Below are positions 55,226-64,000 of a stretch of DNA of 64,000 nt, piece after piece. A program made the translations under genes and the position numbers. This DNA comes from Saxidomus purpurata (Eukaryota > Mollusca > Bivalvia > Venerida > Veneridae). The DNA is taken from assembly GCA_022818135.1 (NCBI GenBank), contig JAFMSR010000006.1, positions 36,310,997 to 36,374,996 of the forward strand. The letters run 5' to 3'. The notes under the pieces were generated by a model that did no database searches, was not told the DNA's origin, and saw nothing but the letters and a program-made list of their open reading frames with translations. Position 1 is the first letter of the stretch. Every line of letters begins with the position of its first letter.

Positions 55226-56615
55226 TACAGCATAAGGTTGTTATTTTACGAACAAATATGTGCACAACAGAGATATCTGTGTGCACCTTTGCAACCCTAA
55301 TTAAGAAATTGTATGCTATAGATAATTGTGTGATTGAGAAAAACCTATTACAAGCAATCCACACACTTCTGTGTCTAAAAGCACATAGTCAGGGGTATCG
55401 GGCGTGTCCTATGGACACATTTCTGGTTTGATTTATTATATGTAATATTATGTTCATTTTGTAATTATGTTGTTAATTCTTATAATGTTCTTGTTATAGT
55501 TGTTTCTTGTTCACAGGCAGTGAATAAAGTTTAAGTTTTTGAATACATGACTTTAGTTATTACTAAGCTTTTAACTTCAGCTCAGACTTGTTAATGAAAC
55601 CACTTAGTTATTGATGATCACAAGTATTGAGGTTAGAAGTTCAAGGTCAATAAATGTCATAATGATCTTATGTATCAGAGATTAGAATAGCCAGTAACAA
55701 GATATTGATCTAGTCTTAGAATGATCCTGAAAGTTACAATTTAGCCATGTACCAGTTGATCAATGCTATTACTTTAAAGGTGAATTTTCTTTTGAATCTG
55801 GGACTGTAAAGGGCATCTTCCCAGAAGGAAAAATATGACATACTGCATTGAATGTGACCATATTGTGTTGAAAATTCGAGTTTAGCGAAATAATTTATAA
55901 GTTGTATTTTGCCTTTTTGAAAACGAAAGGTTTTCCAGTTTTCAAATATCTTTGTTATTTTCCAGAAGTCTCCCAGAGAAAGGCTATATAAATAGGTTGT
56001 ACATAAATAGGCATGCCTATTTTGAATAATAATTGAAGAACTTCCAATAATGTGCAAAGTATATCTCTGACGTGTTTTACAACATTCAGTAAAGCGAAAG
56101 TAAGACAAAAAGACCACCCAGGTCAATCTAAGGAAATACACAAACATTATATCGTTTTTCTGCAGCACTATTTCAAACTGGGTAAAACTTCACGGCTAAT
56201 GTAAAGTTTTAGAAGTCAATTTCAAACTGTATTTCCCTGTTACAATTCCAGATTTAAAAGAAATTCGATTTGGTGTTAGTAATGGTGACTAGATCAATGC
56301 CTCGCCGTGACTTTGCTTATCAAATCTGTTTCAGCTGAGTGGATAAATTTTAGAACTTATTAAAAAGGTGGATCATTTGTGGTTAAAGTGATATAAGTAC
56401 TGACCATTTTAGTGACCATCATAATTATGTCCCCTCTAGGGGATATGGTAATGATCTGGATGTATCTGTCTGTCACACATTTTTAGCTTTCCTCGGAGCA
56501 CAAGGTGCGCAAGATGAGTTACTGTGATTGCCAGGCCCCGTGCTTATAAAAGTTTTTTGTCTCTAAGGAAGAGGACTTTCGTATTTGTAGTGGAAAGGAG
56601 TTCCATATGGATGGT
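55226..56615. other. Intergenic DNA, no supported gene
   Basis: No exon with splice sites is recognised. A fragment near 56430-56480 (GTCCCCTCTAGGGGATATGG) looks like the head hairpin of another cassette. Confidence 0.4.
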
Positions 56616-58207
56616 AGTGTTTTCGTCGACCTCGTGTTTCGTCACCAAGAGTTTTGTGTACAAAAGAGGTTGTGGTTTCGTCACTCTTATTTAATTGTAT
56701 ATTTAATTGTTAGTTTTACATAAATGGGATCAAACAAACAATTAACGTTGTCGTTACACGTAATTATAGGATGCATCGGGGTATTATGAACACCTTTTTT
56801 CATTCAAATTAAGTAATTAGTTGACTATTATCAGTCACATAAATCAATTTTAATTTAAGAATGGATTGGGTTAAGGGAGTTTTAGTGTCAAAATATGCAA
56901 AACAAGTTATATTTATAAAACTTTTATTCAGAAAATGACAACAATAACATACTAATCAAACTATACATAACACTACAGCCATTATATCGATAAGAAAAAT
57001 GACAAATAGTTATTTAAATCTTAATTCGATGAGTCAAATACATTGTTTATTTTTTATTAATAAGTATTAAAATCTAAAATCAAATTTAAACAGATAAATC
57101 AAATACATTTTTTAATCAAATTTTGTGCAGTAAATGAAAATGGTATTCTCATTTAACTGTGTGAACTTTGATTTATTATTTGAGTAATTACCTTTAAAGA
57201 CAATTGAACAGGAATGTGGGGTATTCACCACAGGGGTCCAGTCAGCCATGCGAATTCACAGCGAATATCATATTCAGCTACTGTATAACTTCCTTACATT
57301 ATGTACAGATAATGTAGGAAAGGGATGTTAGTTATACATAAATTTTAAGACCTTTATAAGATGTTATTATTCTATTTTATCAGTTACCGTTTAGGTATGA
57401 AATTCCCAGTCAAATTAGATTATAAAAAAAATCAACACTTACAGTTATTACATCAAAATTATTTTCTTACATGACAGAAACATAAACTATTTTTTTTACT
57501 TTTTGATTACTGGAAAATAACTAATTTCGAAGTTAGATTGAGTAATGTTTTAAACACTCAATCAATTACTCTTACAACAAACCAGTTATCACTAAGATTA
57601 GATGTTTCACTTGATACATAAGAGAAATTTAGTTTTAGCTTATTTTACAGTTAGAAGAAGCGTTCAGTTGCACTTATAATTTACAAAGAAATAAATAGTC
57701 AGAAGGATTCTTTATACATCAAAAACGCATTAAGGCCACACCACAGGAAGGTGCTTAATTATTTGAGCATATTAACTTTCTCAGTATATAACTTTAAAAT
57801 CACAGTTTACTGCATTTATCTAAAATATTTTTCACATCCTGCAATAAAACTAAAATATCATTATTATATAAAACAGTTTATATAAACAACAGGAAATAAG
57901 TTATAAATCAATTATCTGTACAAATCAATAAAATTTATGGTTCTACTATTGTATAACATATCAAGTCTACTGACACGCTGCCGGACCTAATCAGAGAGGA
58001 TTAAAACTGATAAGGGGCAATAAAACGATAAAGATATTTGACCACCTGCGGTTTGGGGGGGGGGGGGGGGGGTCACTTATGAAGGACATTTTAATTGTCT
58101 TTAAGTAGGTGTGAAATCGTATTGTTATATTTATCTTATACAAAACCTTGTGGACGAACTGGCAACATAAATCCTTAGTGACGAAACGGGGGGTCGACGA
58201 AACCACT
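56616..58207. mobile_element. 1.6 kb element with TTTCGTCGACC inverted ends
   Basis: The left end AGTGTTTTCGTCGACC continues as TCGTGTTTCGTCAC; the reverse complement of the right end reads AGTGGTTTCGTCGACC then CCCCGTTTCGTCAC. About 34 bp pair with four mismatches. Partial copies lie at 12265-13445 (right part) and 41640-42010 (left part). No transposase is visible and no clear TSD is seen, so the superfamily stays open. An 18-G run lies at 58055-58072. Confidence 0.75.
58055..58072. repeat. Poly-G run (18)
   Basis: Eighteen consecutive G; the paralogous site at 13282-13296 has fifteen. Confidence 0.9.
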
Positions 58208-58403
58208 GTAATCCTTCCATATTATGTGGCCGATTTTCTGAAAAATTGCAAATTTGGCTTTTGGAATTTGTAAAAGGTCTCCTGAGTACGATCTGAGTGT
58301 GAATGTGTGAGATGTTAAATGATGCTCATGCTCCCTCAAAGGGTTGAACAGTCACTGCTCTGTGTGTCTGATTATGTCTTGTCGGAGTAAATCTCTAAAA
58401 GTT

Positions 58404-58617
58404 TGACCAGTGGTCTAGTTGTTAAAATGCTGGACTGGAAATCCAGAAATCTGCTCCTCCATACAACTAATGTCGTTTTAGCTGAGTTCTAAAACAGAGG
58501 TCCAATGTATTGGTGATGCATATCAGTTTAAATCACGGGTGTTTCTAGAAAGTATGCATTCTGTATCTAACTCACAGTTAACCTCGTCTAAGGGTGTTGG
58601 TATTCTGGAAAGGTAGC
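58404..58617 (+). mobile_element. tRNA-derived SINE (Ser-like head)
   Basis: The head GACCAGTGGTCTAGTTGTTA-AAATG holds an A-box; GCTGGACTGGAAATCCAG gives an anticodon-like loop with GGA (Ser). The B-box is lost. The body runs parallel to the SINE at 15276-15553: GAGGTCCAATGTATTGGTGA, GGGTGTTTCTAGAA, TTCTGTATCT and GTCTAAGGGTGTTGGTATTC. It ends in an A-rich tract (58619-58642). TSDs were not resolved. Confidence 0.68.
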
Positions 58618-58647
58618 CACAAAAAAGAAAAGAAAAAAAAAAGTAAG

Positions 58648-58720
58648 CATCCCCGGCGGGATTCGAACCCGCGACCTCTGGATTAGAAGTCCAGCGCGCT
58701 ATCCACTGCGCTACGGGGAC
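58648..58720 (-). tRNA. tRNA-Arg (TCT)
   Basis: Read on the - strand the 73 bases fold as a standard cloverleaf: acceptor GTCCCCG/CGGGGAT, D stem GCGC/GCGC, anticodon stem CTGGA/TCCAG with loop CTTCTAA (anticodon TCT, reading AGA), variable loop AGGTC, T stem GCGGG/CCCGC with loop TTCGAAT, discriminator G. A-box TAGCGCAGTGG and B-box GGTTCGAATCC are ideal. A run of ten T follows four to five bases downstream, a Pol III terminator. There is no intron and no encoded CCA. It looks like a functional gene, divergent from the WW-domain gene. Confidence 0.97.
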
Positions 58721-58810
58721 TTGCTTGCATTGTGACACACTAATGACGAATTTAACCCTTGATATAATTTCTTATTTCGTCACAGTCGATTACGCATGTA
58801 AACAGAAAAG
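58721..58810 (+). promoter_or_regulatory. 90-bp shared upstream region, tRNA-Arg and WW-domain gene
   Basis: This gap separates the tRNA 5' end (- strand) from the ATG at 58811. It contains TGACGAA (58744-58750) and TTCGTCA (58774-58780), an inverted pair with CRE-half-site-like TGACG. It could hold the mRNA start and leader of the WW gene, but no TATA box is evident. Confidence 0.35.
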
Positions 58811-58887
58811 ATGGCTACTCCAGGACAGTGGATACCTCCTCTTCCAGCAGGATGGGAGGCAAGATGGGACCCAAATCAAAAGGCTTA
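58811..58887 (+). CDS. WW-domain protein, first coding exon
   Basis: The ATG (AAAAGATGGCT, good context) opens MATPGQWIPPLPAGWEARWD followed by PNQKA and the first two bases of a Tyr codon. The exon ends TTA|GTAAGT, an ideal donor, in phase 2. LPAGWE is the start of a WW domain, including its first signature Trp (residue 15). It joins to 60654, where C completes TAC. WW domains bind proline-rich PPxY-type ligands. The N-terminal location of the domain is clear but the protein's identity is not: KIBRA, YAP and MAGI-like proteins share parts of the motif, and I do not assign a name. Confidence 0.85.
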
Positions 58888-59934
58888 GTAAGTAATACAG
58901 GTTAATTGGTAGAGAAGCTGGTACAAATGTAATAGAATGGGTAGGAATTGCAGGTGCTCGTTTGATTGGCAATTTAGATAATAAAAAAGTGGGTGGGGTA
59001 ATATTTCGCCATGTTATTTTGAAATATTAATAGAAAAACACGATTTAAACAACAACACACGTGCGCTACATGCATTCGCCGTGTCTTACTTACTTTTAAA
59101 GCTTAGTGCAATATGTAGAAACATTGAAAAATGGTTGGTAAACATAAATATTTATCTGAACTGAATCTGACATCTGAAAAAAAAGATACATGCAAGTGCT
59201 ATCATCAACAGATCACTGTTTCTTTGCAAATCATGTTGAGTGTAACTGCTATTTAAAATACGTTATCAGTTCAACTTTCACCTGAAGAGTACACATGTTC
59301 TGTTATTTTGATAATAACAAAAGACAATAATGGAGTATCTATGTCATGTGTGGGAGCACAAGTCTGACATGGCTCATTAAAACACCTTAAAGTAAGTTAA
59401 GAAATCTCTCTCTGCATTCACCATCTACACCATCATCCTGGTTACAGCGATGAAGAAAGAGCTTTGTCTTTGAGCTCCTCCTTCATGCCGGTTTAAAGAC
59501 TGAAAGATTTATTTTGAGTCTGCAAGTCAAAATTGAATTAAACTACATTAATTTTGTATTTAACTAAGCTGTGATTCAATACTTACTGCATTGCGGTAAA
59601 TCAAAAGGAATCACAGAAATGATTTTTTATTATAAAGAGAATCTGCCCACCTTTCAGTCCATAGGAAAAGGTAAGCAAAGTATTAACTTCTGACTGGGTT
59701 ATAATATGACTAGGATACACCATTTTTACAAGAGTTTATAACTTGTGTTGTCTGTTAATAACGTATCAATACCATGCATGGTAAGAGACTCGTACATTGT
59801 CCTGTGCTCTCCAGTTTTAACCAATTATAAAAAATTGATTGACATGGTAAATCCAAGAAAGCAAGCAATCCTTAAAGAAATCCTGGCATTTGTTAAAGGT
59901 GTCATAATATTGTAAATACTCATATGAAAGATTA

Positions 59935-60590
59935 AAGATAACACACACCAAAACCTATGTCTTCAGTGTCTACGTTTTCCAAAAAGGTAAAAGACTGCAA
60001 GAAATAGCTACACAAGCAATACTTGTTTATAAATCCATCAATAATCAATCGCCTGAATATCTCTCAGAAAAATTTAACCATAAAGAACCATCTACACATG
60101 AACTAAGATCATCAGGGAACAATAAACTTAAAGTACCAAAACCAAGAATAGAATTTTTTCGCAAATCTTTATACTACTCTGGATCAGTAATCTGGAATAG
60201 CATACCAAACAATATACGTTCTTCAGATACACTAATAAAATTCAAAAAGTCTTGTATTCAATGGCATTTTTCTGAACGACATAATTAAATTGATATATAT
60301 ACTTTCTTACACTGTAAATAATTATTACAAATGATGCTTGTGCACAGATAAAATTTGATTTTATTCTTTGTTTTGTCTCACTGTATAATGTTTGCTTGAA
60401 CATTTATCTAGATGCAAAATAATGCTCTTGTCATTTACTTTAACATTATGTCTTATCTAATCTTAATTAATTTGTATGTCTTTGTAAATGTTATAATTGT
60501 TGTCATATATATGTTTGTAAATATGTTAAGGGTGGACCACATTGTAAATTGGTTTAGCCAAATGTTGTAATCCACTATATAAATAAAGTC

Positions 60591-60591
<1 letters not shown>
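59935..60591 (+). pseudogene. 5'-truncated LINE, ORF2 C-terminal end and 3' UTR
   Basis: A frame open from about 59935 reads VFQKGKRLQEIATQAILVYK, SINNQSPEYLSEKF, LYYSGSVIWNSIPNNIRSSD and TLIKFKKSCIQWHF before TAA near 60288. This is the usual C-terminal end of a non-LTR ORF2 (YSGxxxWNSLPxxIR, FKK). About 300 bp of 3' UTR ending ATATAAATAAAGTCG and a (TTA)n tail follow. There are no internal stops, so insertion is fairly recent. Confidence 0.8.

Positions 60592-60633
<42 letters not shown>
60592..60633. repeat. (TTA)n LINE tail
   Basis: Fourteen TTA triplets directly after the LINE 3' UTR. The tract ends 20 bp before the intron's 3' splice site. Confidence 0.9.
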
Positions 60634-60634
<1 letters not shown>

Positions 60635-60653
60635 ACATCATGTATATTTTCAG

Positions 60654-60756
60654 CTTCTTCATTGATCATTCTACTAAACAAACATCCTGGCAAGATCCAA
60701 GATTCACTAGACCTGCTCCCCAGCAACAACAACAACACCATCATGCTGCTGCACAG
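60654..60756 (+). CDS. WW-domain protein, second coding exon
   Basis: After TATATTTTCAG the exon completes Tyr26 and encodes FFIDHSTKQTSWQDPR, giving the second WW signature Trp (residue 38) and the conserved Pro (41), then FTRPAPQQQQQHHHAAAQ. Spacing Trp15-Trp38 fits a WW domain; the aromatic YFF and His31 are the expected binding-face residues. It ends CACAG|GTATTG in phase 0. A Gln/His-rich linker follows the domain. Later exons lie beyond 64000 or were not recognised before it. Confidence 0.87.
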
Positions 60757-61583
60757 GTATTGAAGCATTTACTTGTAATTACATGCAGTATGACATATTA
60801 TCAGTTTTGTTGATCAGTTACGTTTCAGTTTTCCAGTCATACCCAGGTAAGTTAGGTTTGCATGTCAAGGGTTGATTGTGAAAAACTGTACATTTTGTAC
60901 ATATATGTATCTGCAATGCAGATACAAAAAAATTTAGTATTGTGATCAAGCCTTGATTATTGTGTTTTAGGAGTTAAAAGTCCCAGGAGCATAATTACAA
61001 GGAGCTCTTATCTTATCAAGATAAGATGTCTTACCTGCTAAAATGACCTTTATTTGTACCGAAAACATTCCTAATTTTGCTTTTTGAATATAAATTGATA
61101 TTATCATTATCATATCGGTAAATTCATTTCACTATATAAGTAAATTCAAAGTGATCATGGGACTTTAATCAGTGGATTAATAAGCATATAAATCAATCTT
61201 GTGAGCGGGACAAATATTATCTTTTATTTTTAAGGTGCCCACTGATGTAAATGATGCCAGTATATATAAACAAGAAATTTTATTGCCACTGTTTTTTATA
61301 GAGGCTAACATTTTGCTAGATAGTTACTGGAAAAATATTGGTAGGTCGGTTATTTAACTTTTTCGCAATATTAATCTTTATTGATACACCATCAAGACGA
61401 GGTGCTAAATAATTTGGTATCGTAATTTAAACTTTTATGTCTGTAAGGATGATTTGGAGAACAGGTATAGATTTTCCATCCTTTCTTTTTAAGCAATATG
61501 TCATACTTTAGGATTGTGATATTTTTGTAATCACCCGAATAATTATTACTTTCCTTATCATTAACTTTATAAAAATCCTTTTT
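60757..61583. other. Intron of the WW-domain gene, no feature seen
   Basis: AT-rich sequence after the second WW exon. Short inverted runs near 61010-61030 (CTTATCTTATC-AAGATAAGATG) make a small hairpin. No exon is recognised. Confidence 0.45.
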
Positions 61584-62474
61584 AACCAGGTTTTCCGAAG
61601 GAAAAATCCTGGTTATTAGATTGGGGTATGTCGGCGGGCGTAAACAATTTCTTCTGTGCGCAACTCCTCCTACATTTCTCAACGGATTTCAACCAAACTT
61701 TCACAGAAGTATTGTCATGAAGTGCCCTGGGCATATTGTCGGGGTTTTTTGATTTGGTCATTTTTGACAGAATTGTGGCCCTTTGTTTTTTTTCACATAT
61801 GTAATTCTTCTGTGCACAACTCCTTCTACACTTCTCAAGGGATTTCATCCAAACTTTCACAGAATTATTGTCACCAAGTGCCCTGGCGCATATTGTCGGG
61901 GTTTTGTGATTTGATCATTTTTGACAGAATTATGGGCCTTTGTTTTTTTCCACATAATGTAATATATATAGAGAAATACTCTTCTGTGTGCAACTCCTAC
62001 ATTTCTCAAGGGATTTCAACCAAACTTTCACAGAACTATAATTGTGAACTAAAGAATTTTGAATATATAATGTTCTGCCCCTGGTCGTCCGTCCGTCCGT
62101 CCGTTAGCAATTTTGTGTCTCCTTATTTAAGTATATACATTGTATAAAAGGGAGAATACTCTGTTATTACTGTCTATTTTTAGAATAGATTACCAGTCCT
62201 GTATACTTTGGAGTATTCTGTTACAGTAAGATGACAAAATTTCTCATGAGACCAGCGGTTCAAACCCCACACAGAGCAAGTTTTTTTTTTTTCTTTTTTT
62301 TTTATAATTTTTGCCTGAATTATGGCCCTTTGCTTTTTTCCACATATGTTATATATAGAAGAATACTGTCACGTGCCCACTTCCTCCTACATTTCTCAAG
62401 ATATTTAAACATTTGCGCTCGGCCAGCAGACTGGAAAATGAAAACCTGGTTTTGTGACAATTTCCTGTCACTTG
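61584..62474 (+). mobile_element. Intact AACCAGG-headed cassette (empty-site paralogue)
   Basis: It starts after CCTTTTT with AACCAGGTTTTCCGAAGGAA-AAATCCTGGTT (hairpin) and GTCGGCGGGCG. Three ~170-bp units follow, with TTCTGTGCGCAACTCCTCC, TTTCAACCAAACTTTCACAG and TGTCGGGGTTTT. It continues with GTCCGTCCGTCCG and ends AAAACCTGGTTTTGTGACAA-TTTCCTGTCAC then TTG and TTT. It is the uninterrupted version of 27198-31882. Confidence 0.88.
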
Positions 62475-63440
62475 TTTAATTTTTTTTTTATAAATCCTTT
62501 ACTGTTAAAAGGAATTAATAACAAGGTGTTTGAGATATTTTGCCTAAAGTATCTACAAGACCTTTGTTTTATAACGCCATGGACCTATATACATATATAT
62601 ATATACATATAGTCCATTATAATGCAAACATAAAAATGGAGGTAGGTGCGGATATACTGGTAAGAAAAAAAATCAATAAAAACTGAGGAAAACATGTTTT
62701 TTAGATTTCGACAAGCTACATAGGTCTGTAACCAAGAACTACAACAGGAACTTGTTATTCCTGTTTTGTTATATCCTGACTATTCCCTTTTATAGTAAAA
62801 TTTTGATTTGAAGAGTTTTTGAGAAATGCTATTTTTTGTACCCTTGCCCCCATTTTGGCGCAATGGCAAAACTTGTCAATTTTATTTCCAAAATGTGAGG
62901 TCAAAAATTTTATTTTCAGATATGTTCAATCTGTTTTGCACTAATATGTTATTCCTATTGAGCCCAAGTTTGTTACTGCATATGTAATTGTTTTTTTTTA
63001 CCATTACAATTATAATTGTTTAAATATAGGTTAACAGATAGAGCATTTTAATGTAAATTTCCAGAAGTGCAAAAATACCAAAACCTTATCAGTGGCCACC
63101 CTTTTATACCAAAAAACAAACACCCAGTGTTTTATGGCTTCTTTTGATGTAAAATATTTAAGATCAAAGATGTAGATGATAGTGTGATGAGAAAAGGTCT
63201 TTGCATAATATTGTGCTTGTACTTTAACTCTTACATTCTGACTAAAATGCTTTGAATTGCTTGAACCGATTTATTTGCTTCTAGCTGTTACTGTTTATGT
63301 TGAGCAAATTGCCATTCGACTATTAAATTTTAGTTAAGAAATAATAAATGTGTCTCTGTATTTTATCGTTTAATAAAATACAGTCAGGAATTCGGATGCG
63401 TAGTAATTAAATTACGAGAGCGTAGCACGGGTGATTTAAT
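62475..63440. other. Intronic or intergenic DNA, no supported feature
   Basis: AT-rich sequence including an ATATAC palindromic run near 62590-62612. No exon is recognised. Confidence 0.45.
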
Positions 63441-64000
63441 TTTTCACATCCGTCTGTCCGTTAGCAATTTCCCTTCCGCTCTGTAACTCTTGAACCCCTT
63501 GAAGGATTTCGAAGAAACCTGACACAAATGTTAACCAGACTGAGACGACGTGCAGAAGCAATGTTCCGGATGGCTGGATTCAAGGTCAAGGTCATACTTA
63601 GCGGTCAAAGGTCATATCATTTTGTTTCCCTTCCGCTCTGTAACTGTTGAACCCCTTGAAGGATTTCGAAGAAACCTGGCACAAATGTTAACCAGACTGA
63701 GACGACGTGCAGAAGCAATGTTCCGGATGGCTGGATTCAAGGTCAAGGTCATACTTAGCGGTCAAAGGTCATATCATTTTGTTTCCCTTCCGCTCTGTAA
63801 CTGTTGAACCCCTTGAAGGATTTCAAGAAACCTGACACAAATGTTAACCAGACTGAGACGATGTGCAGAAGCAATGTTCCGGATGGCTGGATTCAAGGTC
63901 AAGGTCATACTTAGCGGTCAAAGGTCATATCATTTTGTTTCCCTTCCGCTCTGTAACTCTTGAACCCCTTGAAGGATTTCGAAGAAACCTGACACAAATG
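63441..64000 (+). mobile_element. Tandem-unit cassette cut by the window end
   Basis: GTCCGTCTGTCCG-like sequence near 63450 is followed by units of ~156 bp starting CCCTTCCGCTCTGTAACTC at about 63471, 63627, 63784 and 63938. The unit is the same as in 27411-28306 (GAAGAAACCTGACACAAATG, GACGTGCAGAAGCAATGTTC, TCAAGGTCAAGGTCATACTT). The opposed GCGTAG/ACGAGAGCG sequences near 63396-63427 may form its head. The 3' end is outside the window. Confidence 0.8.

Larger units (their letters stand above)
58888..60653 (+). other. Intron 1 of the WW-domain gene
   Basis: GTAAGT...TATATTTTCAG, 1766 bp, phase 2. It contains a truncated LINE (59935-60591) with its triplet tail. The rest (58900-59930) is AT-rich with no recognised feature. 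Confidence 0.8.

Noticed and set aside
58523..58738. Small protein VPVAQWIARWTSNPEVAGSNPAG on the - strand
   Set aside because: It is the translation of the tRNA-Arg gene, a well-known artefact.
60453..60662. Poly-Asn protein on the - strand
   Set aside because: Translation of the (TTA)n LINE tail.

Overview
This is eukaryotic, animal nuclear DNA: AT-rich, repeat-dense and intron-containing. The dispersed repeats (short hairpin-ended elements that carry a GTCCGTCC-type stretch followed by tandem ~145-180 bp units), tRNA-derived SINEs, hAT and Tc1-like transposons and non-LTR retrotransposon debris look like a mollusc genome, most likely a bivalve. That placement is an inference from repeat style. 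There is no rRNA, CRISPR array, operon or bacterial gene.

Two host protein genes are well supported, both on the + strand. The first (37504-48730) is a three-exon gene for a ~2240-residue nuclear C2H2 zinc-finger protein. Its exons join in matching phase 1 at GT/AG sites, its fingers are widely dispersed, and it has an acidic tract, basic tracts and a PLDLS motif of the kind bound by the CtBP corepressor. The second (from 58811, running off the window) is the 5' part of a gene for a protein with an N-terminal WW domain split by a phase-2 intron. A complete tRNA-Arg(TCT) gene lies 90 bp upstream of its ATG on the - strand, so the two are divergent.

Almost everything else is mobile DNA. 1-8.5 kb: an inverted-repeat element, a 1.1 kb repeat present twice, a tandem-repeat cassette, a long AGATATCTCT-rich array, a hAT remnant with a perfect 8-bp target-site duplication (TSD), and LINE fragments. 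8.6-16 kb: a 2.7 kb element with inverted ends, then a foldback-like pair of inverted repeat arms, one holding a SINE with a ~21 bp TSD. 16.8-25.6 kb: a hairpin-ended cassette, then a - strand LINE interrupted by a composite element that itself holds a Tc1-like transposon and a 5-bp-TSD element. A second 5-bp-TSD element splits the LINE coding region. 26-33 kb: a hAT with perfect TSD, then a host cassette broken by two other cassettes, and a relative of the same hAT core. 34.7-37 kb and 50.3-55.2 kb: strings of hairpin-ended tandem-repeat cassettes. 41.5-43.2 kb: a hAT with a perfect TSD inside intron 1 of the zinc-finger gene. 56.6-58.2 kb: a DNA element with CG-containing inverted ends. 61.5-64 kb: more cassettes.

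The main pattern is a set of otherwise unrelated cassettes that share one design: a 5' hairpin just after a T run, a variable internal tandem array, and a 3' hairpin followed by CTCTTG and then T. An intact paralogue at 61584-62474 serves as an empty site for two of these insertions. For one of them the T tract adds up exactly (5+3=8), with no target duplication. This resembles non-autonomous rolling-circle (Helentron/HINE-like) elements, but no Rep/helicase gene is present to prove it.
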